Positions 53,242 through 64,000 of a DNA stretch of 64,000 nt are shown here, piece after piece; the stretch's first letter is position 1; the number at the start of each line of letters is the position of its first letter. The position numbers were made by a program, and so were the translations under genes. Origin of the DNA: Scleromitrula shiraiana (taxonomy: Eukaryota > Ascomycota > Leotiomycetes > Helotiales > Sclerotiniaceae); assembly GCA_028455995.1 (NCBI GenBank), contig JABELC010000008.1, forward strand, positions 1,790,001 to 1,854,000, given 5' to 3'. The notes beneath the pieces are model-generated. The model searched no databases, was not told the DNA's origin, and saw only the letters and a program-made list of their open reading frames with translations.

Positions 53242-54420
53242 ATGTCTCATTCCACCATTAAGGAGCCTTGGATTTTCATGCAGTATGCCGATGAAAACCC
53301 ACGAGTAGATCTCTTCTACCTGGATTTTCTCCTTTTGTCTGATGCTGAGGCGGACAATATAATCCGTATTGTCAAGAAATGGTATGAGCAAGTCATCCAG
53401 AAGTATCGAGAACTGAAAACTTATCGACAAATCGCGAAGAGATTTCAATCTTTAAAGCGCGTCGGGAAGGATTATAAACAAATTTTCTCGATGCGCTACA
53501 CTAATGAAGTAGTGAAAGATGATCCGGATATTCAGATGTTTTTAAAACAATTACCTCTTGGGTCATTTCTTCAAGTTGTTCTTCGACTGAATTTGAACGA
53601 ACTAAGATGCATTCGATGTTATCATCTTCCCGATCTTGCACGACTGGTTAGATCTGCGACGATATATTCAAATAGGCGTCATATGAAGCTGCTGAAAGAT
53701 CTAGAAGGATATGATCGTTTCCTGGAAGAAGCTACAAATCAACTTGAAGTAGCTTTTGAATCTGTTCCCCCATCTCCCGAAATTGGGCATTCAATAAATG
53801 CTTCTACCAGCAGCTCATCTTCATACCACCGTCATTTTATACCTTCTGAATCGGGATCTATTGCCTCCTCAAATGTATCGCCAGAGCCTTCAGCAATACC
53901 TACTGTTGCTTCAGAGTTTATGGAGAAACCACTGCGACCTATGAACTATCACAGAACTCACGGATCTATGGCCTCTTATCCACCCGGTCTAGCGCTTCCT
54001 AGCCGCGAATTCTCAACTGAAAAACGTCAAATTCCTTCTACATCCACTTCAGCTTCCTCCTCAACTCTTGCATATTCTCCTTCTATTCCAGCCCCACCTT
54101 CAAAACGACAGAGAATAGAGGATACACCCAATCTCTTCAAAGCTCTTCAAACCCGACGCCCAACTCAGTCTGCTCTTTCGATCTCAGATATCGTCAACGA
54201 TTATGAGCCTCCATTACGTAGGGTGTCCTCTGAAGGTTCTTCCAAAGTGGAACAAGGTAAGTTCTAATGACTATCAAGAAGATATGAGTGTATAGACTAA
54301 AGAACAACAGCTACACAAAACTCATCCAGATCATCCATAACCCCATTCCAGGATTCCGGTGGGGAAGCAAGTATGAATCTCGTTAATGAGAAAGAGCCGG
54401 TTCACGCGAGGAAAGACTGA
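53242..54420 (+). CDS. Orphan protein with N-terminal helical domain (374 aa)
   Basis: Two exons: 53242-54256 (donor GTAAGT) and 54311-54420 (acceptor ACAACAG), join reading VEQATQNSS. The ATG at 53242 (CAATAATGTC) is preferred; the frame is open upstream but the extra residues are unlike the rest. Residues 1-165 look folded and alpha-helical, with many Leu, Arg and Tyr (LFYLDFLLLSDAEADNIIRI, KWYEQVIQKYRELKTYRQI, LPLGSFLQVVLRLNLNEL, YHLPDLARLVRSATIY). From about residue 170 it is Ser/Pro-rich and disordered, with a possible basic nuclear signal (PPSKRQRIED) near 335. No known family. Possibly nuclear; function unknown. Confidence 0.75.
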
Positions 54421-55240
54421 AACACCCATGGATACTTTAGTTTGCAACGTTAAGATACTTATACTATACCCCTACTATCTGTTTGCACAACGGCATATCA
54501 GTAAATGCTGAACGATATCCAGACAACCTTATGAGCACGTCAAGATCGAATAGGCAGCAGTATTCACCTGTGTATCCACCTGAATACTTAAGGAAGGAAG
54601 GGCTGTAATGCCAGTTCTCTTCCGCTACATAAAATCCCACCAAAAGGGTCTATGTTTAATATGGCTTTAAACGGAGAGTATGCAAAGGTCTAAAGAGGCG
54701 GACGAGGGAAATTGTAAAAGGCACATTCAAATGGGGGTTTTCATTTTCATCTACATCACAAAAGTATATATATAATTTTCAAAATAATCTAAAGGTTCGA
54801 TACCATACCGGTATACATTTCGTCATGTATCTCCTCGGCAGTTGTCCGTTCTATGACCACACTTGGATGTGTATTGTGCACCTACTAGGAATAATCTCAA
54901 ATTTAACGCCTGTATACCCTTCATATACATCCATATCGTTGCATCTAGAGTATAAAAGGCCCAATATAAAATTATATTCAAATATGCCAAGCTGGGAAAA
55001 CCTCACATTGATATCGCAATCTACGCTACTTAGCACCTGAGTAGTGTTAAATCCGTTAAGTCCTTATGAATAAACATCACCAAAGAGCAACAGCCACATA
55101 TAAAATCAACCAAGTATCTCCTTCCACTTACAAAAACCCCTGAGTCCAATCACAGAAAAATAAGTAGAATAAACTATACACCTACAAAAATACCACGCAC
55201 ATAAACAAAACCGTAAACAAAGTGATCCCCCACCCCAAAA
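54421..55240. other. Spacer, nothing recognised
   Basis: AT-rich, no coding region supported. Contains the A/C-rich leader of the methyltransferase gene at its right end. Confidence 0.5.
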
Positions 55241-56035
55241 ATGTCATCAAAAGAAACCTACGCACTCGACCCCTCCGTCATAAGCCGACTTTCCCACCGC
55301 CGCGCAGAAACCTGCTGTCAATACTTCCTCCCCCACCTCCAACCCAACTCCACCATCCTCGACCTCGGCTGCGGCCCCGGCAGCATAACCCTCGACCTCG
55401 CGTCTCTCGTCCCCCGTGGCTCCATAACCGGTCTAGACGTCGGGCCCCCCGCCATAGCCGCCGCAAATGCCCATGCTCAAGAGCTCGGACTTAGTAATTG
55501 CAGTTTTCAGGTTGGCGATATAATGGCGCTGCCGTTTGAGGATGAGTCGTTTGATGTCGTGCATACGCATCACGTGCTAAATCATATTCCGGACGCGGTG
55601 GCCGCGATGAGGGAGATGCGACGGGTGTGTAAGAAGGGGGGGTTTGTGGCATGTAGGGAGGCGGATTTGAGTGATGTTGATTTTTACCCTAGGAGTGGGG
55701 GGTTGGAGGGGAGTGTTAGGCTTATGGCGGGGGTTATGGAGGAGAAGGGGACGCATCCGGGAGCGGGGAGGAGCTTGGTGGAGTGGGCTGTTGAGGCGGG
55801 GTTTAGCAGGGAGAAAGTGAGGGGGAGTTGGGGGTATTTGGGGCATCCGAGTTATAGGATGAATTTGAAGGAGAATTTGGAGAAGGTGAGTGTGAGGGAG
55901 ACGGCAGTTAGGTTGGGGCTGGTGGAGAGGTGGGAGGAGATGGAAGGGTGGGTGGGGGAGTGGGAGGAGTGGGAAAAGACGGAGGGAGCGTGGTGGAAGA
56001 CGGGGTGTGGAGAGGTGGTTTGTTGGAAGGGGTGA
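55241..56035 (+). CDS. Class I SAM-dependent methyltransferase (264 aa)
   Basis: Transfers a methyl group from S-adenosylmethionine; substrate unknown. Intronless. The motif I loop is ILDLGCGPGSITLDLA (about residues 43-58), motif II is the acidic LDVGPPAI, the DI in FQVGDIMALPFEDESFDVVH is motif III, and HVLNHIPDAVAAMREMRRV with the following CKKGGFVACREAD fits the UbiE/COQ5 and methyltransferase-11 type. The C-terminal third is Trp/Glu-rich. The gene is GC-rich and Gly-rich in its second half, and codon use there differs from its AT-rich surroundings. It is not adjacent to an obvious pathway partner. Confidence 0.9.
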   Translation: MSSKETYALDPSVISRLSHRRAETCCQYFLPHLQPNSTILDLGCGPGSITLDLASLVPRGSITGLDVGPPAIAAANAHAQELGLSNCSFQVGDIMALPFEDESFDVVHTHHVLNHIPDAVAAMREMRRVCKKGGFVACREADLSDVDFYPRSGGLEGSVRLMAGVMEEKGTHPGAGRSLVEWAVEAGFSREKVRGSWGYLGHPSYRMNLKENLEKVSVRETAVRLGLVERWEEMEGWVGEWEEWEKTEGAWWKTGCGEVVCWKG

Positions 56036-56378
56036 AGATGGGAAGGTGATAGATAATATTAAATTGGTCCTTTACTTATGGAGTTTGAGTCTTGGAGTTT
56101 AAAATGCAAGTCAGCGTGCCTAGATTGATAGCATCGGGTTGGTCAAATGTCATGATATAATATAAGATTATGATGTTTTGAGCGGACTACCATTATGTAA
56201 ATTTCGAGGATTGCAACATGAGAACACACCTGTGTAACACCTGAACCGTTAAATATGATGCCGCCAGGACACTTTGCTGCAGTTAGAGTCGTATACAAGA
56301 ACCCAACAATGAAACAAGTTGCCACACGAACACCCCAATGCTTAAACAAACAAGTACATTCTTAACATACCACACAAT

Positions 56379-57374
56379 CTATAAACTCCCCTCCCCCTCA
56401 CCATCCCACCACCGTGGTAAATAAAACCTAACATTCTCATACACCAAAAACGTCACCCATGTTGCCGGCAATACCCTCGCAACATTAGTCCCCAACCCCC
56501 TATAAAACCCCCTCCACCCCTCCTCCCCCCAAACCTTGCTCACCACCCCTCTAATACCCTTCCCAAACCTATTCTCCGCATCATAAGTCTGCAATCTACT
56601 TCTAACAACCTGGTATGGATATGTAGCCGTGCCCGCTATAATTTTCGCAGAACTCGACATTAGTAATGTTGCCGAGATGCTCATTTTTCCATTCTCGTCG
56701 TTGAAGTATTGACGCCATATATTTTTTAACGGTTCATAGACGGCGAATTGAACAGCACCGTGACTATTTCCTAATAAACTTATACCGACTCCCCGATAAA
56801 CTCCCCTCAGTCCTTCGTATTTCCAGAGATGGCGTGCCCCTTGCCACATACTGGTATATGCGCCCTGATCCCCGCGATTAGAACTTAACATCCTCGTTTT
56901 TAGCACCCAGATTGGGTTTGTAGATATGGTAATCATGATTCCGGCCGATCCGGACGCGATGAAATAATCCAAGGGTGTGAGATTCGTATGGGAGGGACGA
57001 CGGCCATGGTGGAAGGAAATAAGTTGGGATTCGAAAAATGATTTGAAGTAGAAGAAGAGGGCCCAGCTACTTGCGTTTCCGACGAGGTTGGGTGTTAGAC
57101 CGCGGTAGAAACTTTGAATGGGATGGGGTTGTTTAATTAAGGTGCGGAGGATGGTGAGACCGCTTGCTGGGGAGTTGGAGGTACTGCGGTGGACTGGGGG
57201 AAAGTTTTGTTAGTTATTGCGGTTGTTTGGAGGGGCGAGGGGTAAATATTTACTTTGTAAACGCGTTTTTACTACATCGAGTGGGTGAACGACAAGAGTT
57301 GAAATTGTACCGGCCGAGAGGCCAGCAATTGTCTCGACCAGCGCGGGGGAGATGCGCGCATGGTTTTCGGTCAT
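56379..57374 (-). CDS. flx1: Mitochondrial carrier, Flx1/folate-FAD type (311 aa)
   Basis: Inner-membrane solute carrier; this subgroup moves FAD or folate into or out of mitochondria. Two exons: 57374-57254 (donor GTAAAT) and 57193-56379 (acceptor CCCAG), join reading KTRLQIHRSTSNS. Three carrier repeats: repeat 1 ends HPLDVVKTRLQ (residues about 31-41), repeat 2 has the subgroup mark NPIWVLKTRML, repeat 3 has TYPYQVVRSRLQTY. Each is followed by the expected G.RG.YRG.. phrase (SFYRGLTPNLVGNAS; GLRGVYRGVGISLLG; GWRGFYRGLGTNVAR). The Trp in PIWV is typical of the FAD/folate/NAD branch. Length is normal. Confidence 0.9.
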
Positions 57375-57844
57375 AAGTGAGGAGATTTATTTCGCATTGC
57401 GAGGAATATGAGGGGAATGAAGGGTAACCGTTGAAGAAGTCCGAGCTATGACGATGTTTAAAAACTATGGATATTTTATGGGAATTGCCGAGATGGAAAT
57501 TTTGAAAAATAGCTTTATCGTTTTCATTTGCAGTCTTTGTTTGATTCAATGGAGATATGGATAAGAAGTTGTAAGGTTTGTTTGTATGCAAGTGGTGATT
57601 GCGCTGATTGCGCTATTGTACAATTATTTTGGTATGATTTGGTATACATCCACCACGGCTATGAGCTCTTTTGAGCATTCCGTCCATCATTTCATTTCAT
57701 ATAAACGCCTCCTATGTATGCTACAAGCGTCATATGTCTCTTTTTGTTTCTCTTGTAATCCCCAGGAATCCCGACCTCTTCCAATATCATCCTTCATTTT
57801 GCCTAGTAAAACATATCATGCAGTGTTCGTTTTCGTGAGAGAGT

Positions 57845-58221
57845 TTATCCGAGAGGAGAGAAGAGTCTACAAATTGGGTATCAGTATGTAATTAGTAGTG
57901 AAGAGCAATAACCTAACTTACCTGATGACTGAAGGACGAGGTTCACTGCGTGTGTATCCTGAAATTGTTAGTACCCTTTGTACTTTCATTTCCATCCGAA
58001 GATCATACCAAGATAAATGATCAATGGGAGATATCCACTGTAGTATATTAGCATAGCACTATAGATTGAATCCAAAGAATGCTCACTAATGAATAGCAAC
58101 TCGGGAATAGTCGATGAGCTTGCCAATGCGCTCCTGTTCTGCTATCAGTAAAGTCCTCGTCTCTATGTCATCCAATTCAGAAGAGTCTGTAACCGACCTT
58201 GGATTCCTCTGAAAGTTGCAT
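57845..58221 (-). CDS. tom7: Tom7, small subunit of the mitochondrial outer-membrane translocase (52 aa)
   Basis: Tom7 tunes assembly of the TOM protein-import complex. Five tiny exons: 58221-58198 (24 nt), 58133-58087 (47), 58037-58009 (29), 57958-57922 (37), 57866-57845 (22). Joined in frame they give MQLSEESK, ERIGKLIDYSRVAIHYGYLP, LIIYLGYTRSEPRPSVIRLF and SPLG, matching the family core (RVAIHYGYLPLIIYLGYTRS). Residues about 20-36 form the single membrane segment. Donors are GTCGGT (weak), GTGAGC, GTATGA and GTAAGT, with AG acceptors throughout. The 3n phases agree at all four joins, which is hard to obtain by chance. It shares a roughly 330-bp divergent promoter with the SF3B4 gene. Confidence 0.92.
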
Positions 58222-58550
58222 ATTGAATCGATTCCTCTGAATGTAACTATAAAACGATCAGTAAACATCAAAGAAGGGGATCCCTAGATATCTAAACTTA
58301 CAAACTTGTGTTAAATAGAAATGTTGGAATTTGTCTTTCTTACGCCTTCACACTATCAAGTTCAAAAAAGTTGAAAGGTTCCAAAAACCCACAAGGCTGC
58401 TTACTAATCATAATTTATTTTTCTATTGCGACCGCATACATGCATATTATTTTGAGCTTCACTTTAGCTTAAGCTCTTCTACATTCGCTCCACACCACAC
58501 CTCACCTCACCTTTCCTACCGCATTTGTTCTCCACCTCTTCACATTCAAG
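58222..58550. promoter_or_regulatory. Divergent promoter region of TOM7 and SF3B4
   Basis: About 330 bp between two head-to-head start codons. The right end has a CACACCTCACCTCACCTTTCC-like pyrimidine and CACC-rich leader close to the SF3B4 ATG. No TATA box is obvious, as is usual for housekeeping genes. Confidence 0.5.
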
Positions 58551-60025
58551 ATGTCCGGCGCAAGACATTGGTAAGCTTCTCTATAAAATTTCTTCACATT
58601 CAAAAACAATCCTTTCCATTCAAACCTTCACAACATATTCAAATTGCAGAACATAAAATCAAAATCAAAAACTAATCATGTCAACCTCTAAAAGGGAACA
58701 AGATAAAGAAGCTACTGTCTATATAGGCAATATCGACGAGCGCGTAACTGATAGTTTAATATGGGAATTAATGCTTCAAGCCGGTCGAATCGTCAATGTG
58801 CATCTCCCTAAAGATCGAGTCACTCAATCACATCAAGGCTATGGATTTGTGGAATTTATATCAGAGGAGGATGCTGAGTATGCAGCGAGGGTTATGAATC
58901 AAGTGCGATTATATGGGAAGCCAATTCGCGTTAATAAGGTATGCCATTTCTTCTATGTCAGTGGAATATGTATGCATATATGCTAACAAAATCAAACCAA
59001 AGGCGTCCGCAGATAAACAAAAAACTGTCGAAGTTGGCGCCGAACTATTCATCGGTAACCTCGACCCAATGGTCGATGAAAAAACACTCTACGATACATT
59101 CTCCCGATTTGGATCTCTCATCTCCGCCCCCAAGATTGCGCGCGACGAATCCTCCCTCTCGAAAGGTTACGGTTTCGTATCTTATTCTAATTTCGAAGCT
59201 TCAGATGATGCTATCGCAAATATGAATGGTCAATATTTAATGAATAAGGATATATCGGTGCAATACGCATATAAGAAAGATGGCAAGGGAGAACGACACG
59301 GAGACGCAGCAGAAAGACAATTAGCTTCCCAAGCTAAGAAACACAATGTTATTCCCGAGCAACAACAAATACCACTAGGATTACTAGGAGGCATGAACGG
59401 AATCCCCCAAGGTCCAGCCGCCATGCTCGGAAATACTGGTCCCGAAAACGGAATGCCAGGTATGAATATGGGCGCCGCCGGTATGAATATCCCCATGAAC
59501 ATGAACATGGCCGCAATGAACATGTCCATCCCACCTATGTCCATACCCCCCACCGCACCTCCCGGTTTCCCACCCCAAAGACCCCAATCCTACAATGCGG
59601 TTCCGCCCCCGGGTGGGCCCAGAATCACCAATCTCCCACAACCTCCAAACGCAACTACACCACTCCCACCACCACCCCCCTCAGGTCTGCCCCAACGTCC
59701 TCCTCCCTCTCAGGCTGGATACGGTGGCCCCTCAAATTTCCAACCACATCACCAATCTCATCATCAAGGTCATCAACATCCACATCTCCCCTCTCATCCA
59801 CCGGGTTTTGCTCCTCCGACTGGACCCCAGGGAATGGGTATGGGTATTGGAATGCAGGGATATCCAAATCAACAGCTGCCGCCTGGATTTGGGGGTGGTG
59901 GATTTGCGGGTGGACCTCCTCCGGCTGGTCCGCCTGGGTTTGGGGGACAGCAGGGACAAGGACAGGGACCTCCGCCGCAGATGGCGGCGGGTGGGGGAGC
60001 ACCGCCAGGGTATGTTAGGAGGTGA
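58551..60025 (+). CDS. hsh49: Splicing factor SF3B4 / Hsh49
   Basis: SF3b subunit that contacts pre-mRNA near the branch site in U2 snRNP. Three exons: 58551-58570 (20 nt, donor GTAAGC), 58695-58938 and 59003-60025, giving 428 aa. The start reads MSGARHWEQDKEATVYIGNI. An ATG at 58678 also opens the second exon, but it lies in the intron by this model, and the MSGARHW start has a good leader. RRM1 about residues 13-88 (VYIGNI, QGYGFVEF), RRM2 about 102-178 (LFIGNL, KGYGFVSY), then KDGKGERHGDAAERQLASQ, a family signature. The rest is Pro/Gly/Met/Gln-rich and disordered, as usual for SF3B4. Confidence 0.93.
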
Positions 60026-60757
60026 GATGAGGTTGGATCTGGTAATCGTTGTTGTGTGTGATGTGGGTGTGGGGAGGAGATTCATATATATGTGCACGAC
60101 CGCATCCATCCTTTATCGAGGAAAAGGAAAAGGGAAAGAGCAATCTAGAGGAGAAAGCCAAAGAAGTGAGGAACTTGTAAACACAACATAATGCTATGCA
60201 TCTTGTGTAGATGTGAGGAAGGAAGGAAGAAAGGAAAGAAGGAAGGAAGGATATATCAGGCGTTCCGTCCAATTTCAAACTACTTCGTCGTTACATGGGT
60301 GGGTAGGCGTGTAGGAGTATAAAACTTATGTATATATATTATCTAGACACCAGACCTGATCCATCTGATCTATTTAGGAGAATCAAATAATAGATGGACA
60401 ATTATCTTTGTGTTGGTTGTTAGTTTTGTTTGAGATGGGGTTTATTGTTTTGTTTTGTATTGTATTGTGATTTGATTGTGATTTGATTTGTATGTGTATG
60501 TGTATGTATGTATGTATGTATGTATGTATGTATGTATGTGATGATATAGATAAGTGGATTGTGGTATATTGGTTTATTTATATCTATATCTATAGCTATT
60601 TTTATATCTACATCTCCATCTCCATCTCCATCTCCATCTATCTACACAAGTCCTAATTCTTAAATAACTTGACCCGATATAATCCGATATAATCCGATCC
60701 GAGTCATTTTAATCTAATTTAGCTAATGGATGAGAAGATATTCGTTCGTTCAATCAA
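60026..60757. other. Spacer between convergent genes, microsatellite-rich
   Basis: 3' regions of SF3B4 and uL5m. Contains (GGAA/GGAAGGAA)n near 60217-60250, (TATG)n at 60490-60540, (TATATC)/(CATCTC)n near 60580-60640 and a duplicated ATAATCCGATATAATCCGAT phrase near 60676. No gene supported. Confidence 0.6.
60490..60540. repeat. TATG tetranucleotide microsatellite
   Basis: About twelve copies of TATG, preceded by two TATGTG variants. Confidence 0.9.
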
Positions 60758-62065
60758 TCAGTCGATCAGTTTTCCATAGAACGGAACGCCCATTGCGCTG
60801 AGGAGGAGTCTGGCGTGGCGATCTGAGGTGGCGGTTGTTTTGACGGTGACGTGGAAGCCGGGGATCATGCGGGGGGGGTACATCTATTTGGTGTTAGGTG
60901 TGGTGTTGGAAGATTGGGGGGGGGGGTGGGGGGTTGAGATTGAGGGGAATGGATGGATAGATGGATGGATGGATAGGGCAATTGTAGAAAGGAAGGTAAG
61001 AAGGAGAAGAAATGAAGACTTACATCATAATTAACCTCGACCTCGGGAAATAAAATCGTAGCGTCCGGATCAAACCCAAACGAGATATTCCCACTACTAT
61101 CCCCCGTACTCCCATTGACACCCTTCCAATCCTTGATTCTCGGGAATACAAGCGTGATGCATTTATCCAGGAATTCCAGCGCCTCATTATTGCGCATCGT
61201 GCACGTCAACGAAACAGGCATACTCTGGCGAATTCCAAATTGCACGACGCTGTGTTTGGCTCTATGCACCGTCGGTCTCACGCCCGTAACCGATTGCAGG
61301 AGCATCCCCGCAACGTGCAAGTACGCCGAGTCCCTCAACGCCCCCTTAACCATACTGTGCACCGTAATCTCCTTCACCTCGGGGATATTCCGAAACGTGA
61401 TATCCTTCTCAATGAGCCGCAGCACCTCGCCCGGACCCCTGGGACCCCGCTTGGGACGGCCCTTGTGGTAGGGGGAGGAATCGTCCCAGGAGCGCAGGCG
61501 GTCGGCTCTCGGGGGGGTGATGGTTCCCGGCGGACGGTGCACGTACGACATGGTCATTAGGTCGTGGGAGATGGTGGAGGCGTAGGTTTGAGCGAGGCGG
61601 TTGGGGCCGAAGGGGCCGGGGATGAATTCGCGGGAGGAGGGGTCGGATGTGGGAGGGGGTTGGTGGGGGTGGAGAGGGCCGCGGTAGTAGCGGGGGGAGC
61701 GGTATTGGTAGCTGGGTGGTTTTTGTTAGTTGGGTTTTCTTTTTGGCAATATGGAATTTGCTTGAACCCATTGGATTCTTCTTTGGTCATGCAATTGATT
61801 CTTACCGACTAGCAGGTAATTCACTCTTTCTTCCCCGTGCTTTCTTAACTGGATCATAACTCTTGATGACTTCCTCTGGGATATACGTTGATGTAAATGA
61901 AGATTGGGATTCGAGATCTTGGAAATCTTCTGGGAGGGTTTCTTGGGGTTTGACGGATGTTGCTTCGCTTGATGCATATCTATGTCCATTCTTTGCTATA
62001 GTCGTTGCTCGTATATTCCTCCTCGATAATCGACATATTGTCGAGGGTATCTCTCGTAGAGACAT
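60758..62065 (-). CDS. mrpl7: Mitochondrial large-subunit ribosomal protein uL5m (MRPL7-type)
   Basis: Mitochondrial counterpart of bacterial ribosomal protein L5, part of the central protuberance of the large subunit. Three exons: 62065-61806 (donor GTAAGA), 61711-61024 (donor GTAAGT), 60883-60758 (acceptor AATAG), 357 aa. The joins read SYQ-type SRYQYRSPRYYRG and EVNYDMYPPRMIPGFHVTV. A mitochondrial presequence is evident (MSLREIPSTICRLSRRNIRA). The L5 core has VHSMVKGALRDSAYLHVAGM, TVHRAKHSVVQFGIRQSMPV and EALEFLDKCITLVFPRIKDW; the end is RHARLLLSAMGVPFYGKL. An ATG at 62128 in the same frame would add 21 residues and is less likely. Confidence 0.9.
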
Positions 62066-62767
62066 TGTTGCGTTTTTGGTAGGGAGTTTTGATAGGATGG
62101 AAATGGGAATGGGAATGGGGGGGATCAAAAATTATATTGAATTTGTTGCCTTATTATTATTTTTTATATAAGGCAATAATTAATTGAGTGGCAGAAAAGT
62201 ATAGAATTATTGGATGATCGAATATACTTGCCCTAAATAGTATAGCTAAGCAAAGCTAAGGAAATCTAAGGAAATCTAATATTTATCAGGAAATCTATCA
62301 AAAAATAATGCCAGGAACTACGGAGAATCCCTTAAGTTAATGATACCGCCTTAATCGTCAAGGATAAATTTATACATGCAAAATCTTTTAATTGGTGGCA
62401 GAAAAGGGCGGACTGTATTCTATCTTGTATCTCCGTCTGTAAGAAGCTCCAGAATACAATCTTTCAATATTTTGGACAAGTTTGAGGGGCAAGCAAAGTT
62501 CGTAGAGGTTTTCATCACATCATGGTAAACCTTATTACTTCAATTGATCTTGCTTGATCTTATAAGCTATAGATCTCCAAAGCTATTGATCAATTGATCA
62601 ATTAATGATCAATTAATGATCTATTAATGATCGATTGATCTATTGATCTACTCTCTCTCACCGCTAACACTACTTACTCATCAACCTCAACTCCCACAAA
62701 CTAATAAACCTTCTCCCCCTCCCTCTTCCTTGAGTACTTATTACTATTACTACTACTGTATTACAAC

Positions 62768-62827
62768 CAACTTCTGGGCATCCAACTTCTGGGCATCCAT
62801 CTTCTGGGCATCCATCTTCTGGGCATC
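62768..62827. repeat. 15-bp tandem repeat
   Basis: Four copies of CAACTTCTGGGCATC / CATCTTCTGGGCATC; the first two and last two differ by A or T at the third base. Confidence 0.9.
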
Positions 62828-63061
62828 CATCATTAGTGCAACCAAAAGGTAACCGTGGGAACAAAATAACAACTTTCTTCTTATATTACCTTTACCATTT
62901 AAAATCCCCCTTTTCCTCCTCAATTATTAATTATTATTCCATACAATAATTCAACTTCAATTCAATTCAATTCAATAATTTCGTGCCTCTTCCTTTCAAT
63001 TTCATGGGAGAATTCCTTTTCAATTTACTTTTATTCTTATTATGCTTATAATAATAAACCG

Positions 63062-63335
63062 TACATACTATTACTCTTTAGATACTATTACTCTCTAGAT
63101 ACTATTACTCTCTAGATACTATTACTCTCTACATACTATTACTACATACTATTACTCTCCGTATACTATTACTCTCCGTATACTATTACTCTCTGCATAC
63201 TATTACTACATACTATTACTCTCCACATACTATTACTCTCTACATACTATTACTCTCTACATACCATTACTCTCTACATACTATTACTCTCCACATACCA
63301 TTACTCTCTACATACTATTACTCTCTACATAGTAC
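63062..63335. repeat. TACTATTACTCTCTACA minisatellite
   Basis: About eighteen imperfect copies of ACATACTATTACTCTCT (units of about 10-17 bp with CTCC, TAGA and GTAT variants). Variant units are interspersed, so higher-order expansion and gene conversion are likely. Confidence 0.9.
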
Positions 63336-63817
63336 CTTCTACTGGTAGCTAGGTATATATTCAACTCACTTATTATTTACTTACTCACTTACTCACTTAC
63401 ACACTTACTTACTTACTTATACAATTATAAAATTATAAAATTATCTTTCTTCTTCTCTTCTGTTCTTACTATACACACTTCAATCTTCTACTCAATTGCT
63501 TGATTGTCCCTCACAAATACAATAGATAATAGAGAAATTTTGAGAAATTTCAACAAAACAAGAATCGATGAGAACTTATTATTATTTCAATTCATCAACA
63601 TAATTCTTTAAGAAGGTCATGGTTGAGATCATTAAAGAGATCATCAAATCCTTTTATACTAGTCAACCTTGAAACAAATTTCATCCCATAGTTCTACTGT
63701 ACATTGATTAATATACATAATACCTACCAAGGTACAGTTGTGGGATCCTCATAACCCCACCATTTCAGCCCTGAAGAAGGGTCCAATCCAATAATACACC
63801 CACTACAACCCACTACA

Positions 63818-63963
63818 ACCCACCACTACCTACCTACCTACCTATTTACCTACCTATCTACCTATCTACCTTACCTACCTTACCTACCTTACCTACCTTA
63901 CCTGCCTATCTACCTATCTACCTTACCTACCTACCTACCTTACCTGCCTATCTACCTACATAC
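63818..63963. repeat. CTACCT/CTTACCTAC microsatellite
   Basis: Long tract of CTAC, CTATCTAC and CTTACC units, all pyrimidine-rich on the plus strand. Confidence 0.9.
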
Positions 63964-64000
63964 CACCTCCATTACCACTTGTGGTCGTTTTTTTTTTTTC

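Larger units (their letters stand above)
62066..64000. other. Terminal low-complexity spacer
   Basis: No gene supported over 1.9 kb. Contains GATCAATTGATCAATTAATGATC-type palindromic repeats near 62586-62650, the two minisatellites listed below, TTACTTACTCACTTAC tracts near 63370-63420, a (CTACCTAC/CTTACC)n tract near 63818-63963 and a final T13 run. The pyrimidine-rich plus strand suggests a long leader of a gene to the right, but that gene is outside the window. Confidence 0.6.

Noticed and set aside
54793..54810. tRNA B-box-like GGTTCGATACC
   Set aside because: The flanking bases cannot pair as a T-arm stem, and no A box or acceptor stem was found upstream.
59230..60191. Several 100-200-codon frames over the SF3B4 low-complexity tail
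   Set aside because: Shadows of Pro/Gly/Met/Gln repeats; no domain.
63062..63335. Regular repeats resembling a CRISPR array
   Set aside because: Eukaryotic context, no unique spacers between units, variable unit length; it is a minisatellite.

Overview
The window is nuclear DNA from a filamentous ascomycete. The genes have short introns (about 50-140 nt) with GTANGT donors, CTAAC/CTGAC-like branch sites and TAG/CAG acceptors, and the spacers are AT-rich and full of microsatellites. Several products have clear fungal orthologues (Rox3/MED19, Irc22, Tom7, Flx1, Nop4). The protein flavour, the codon use and the types of orphan gene suggest a leotiomycete, perhaps in the Botrytis/Sclerotinia group. 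That placement is inference and was not tested.

Left part, 1-13,000: the 5' end of a formate dehydrogenase gene leaves the window on the left. After a 2.9-kb low-complexity spacer comes a tandem array of five related orphan genes, all on the minus strand. Three are intact (3348-4646, 6109-7533, 8944-9693) and two are decayed (10728-11528, 11767-13007). Promoter-like blocks and 3'-flank modules were duplicated along with the coding regions.

Middle part, 13,000-31,000: a membrane-anchored NF-X1/RING-type protein, a very large coiled-coil orphan, a 448-bp MITE-like inverted-repeat element, and conserved genes: Nop4/RBM28 (ribosome biogenesis), Mediator subunit MED19/Rox3, the TRAP-alpha-like ER protein Irc22 and a 2-oxoglutarate/Fe(II) oxygenase.

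Accessory part, 31,000-53,000: mostly orphan, secreted or decaying genes. It holds a doubly frameshifted orphan, an amidase lacking its catalytic core, a CGH/CPxC orphan with a clear TATA box, a natural fusion of a GMC (cholesterol-oxidase-like) oxidoreductase to an alpha/beta hydrolase with a Cys nucleophile, a damaged UstYa-like (DUF3328) gene, a small secreted Lys/Gly/Asn-repeat protein, a tiny Gly/Trp-rich protein and several remnants. Many of the premature stops are of the kind C-to-T transitions make, as expected from RIP.

Right part, 53,000-62,100: an orphan nuclear-like protein, a class I methyltransferase, and a compact housekeeping block of Flx1-type mitochondrial carrier, TOM7 (five exons of 22-47 nt), SF3B4/Hsh49 splicing factor and mitochondrial ribosomal protein uL5m. 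The carrier, TOM7 and uL5m all serve the mitochondrion. The last 1.9 kb is simple-sequence and minisatellite DNA.

All exon joins given here were read from splice signals and reading frame alone; no transcript or database evidence was available.
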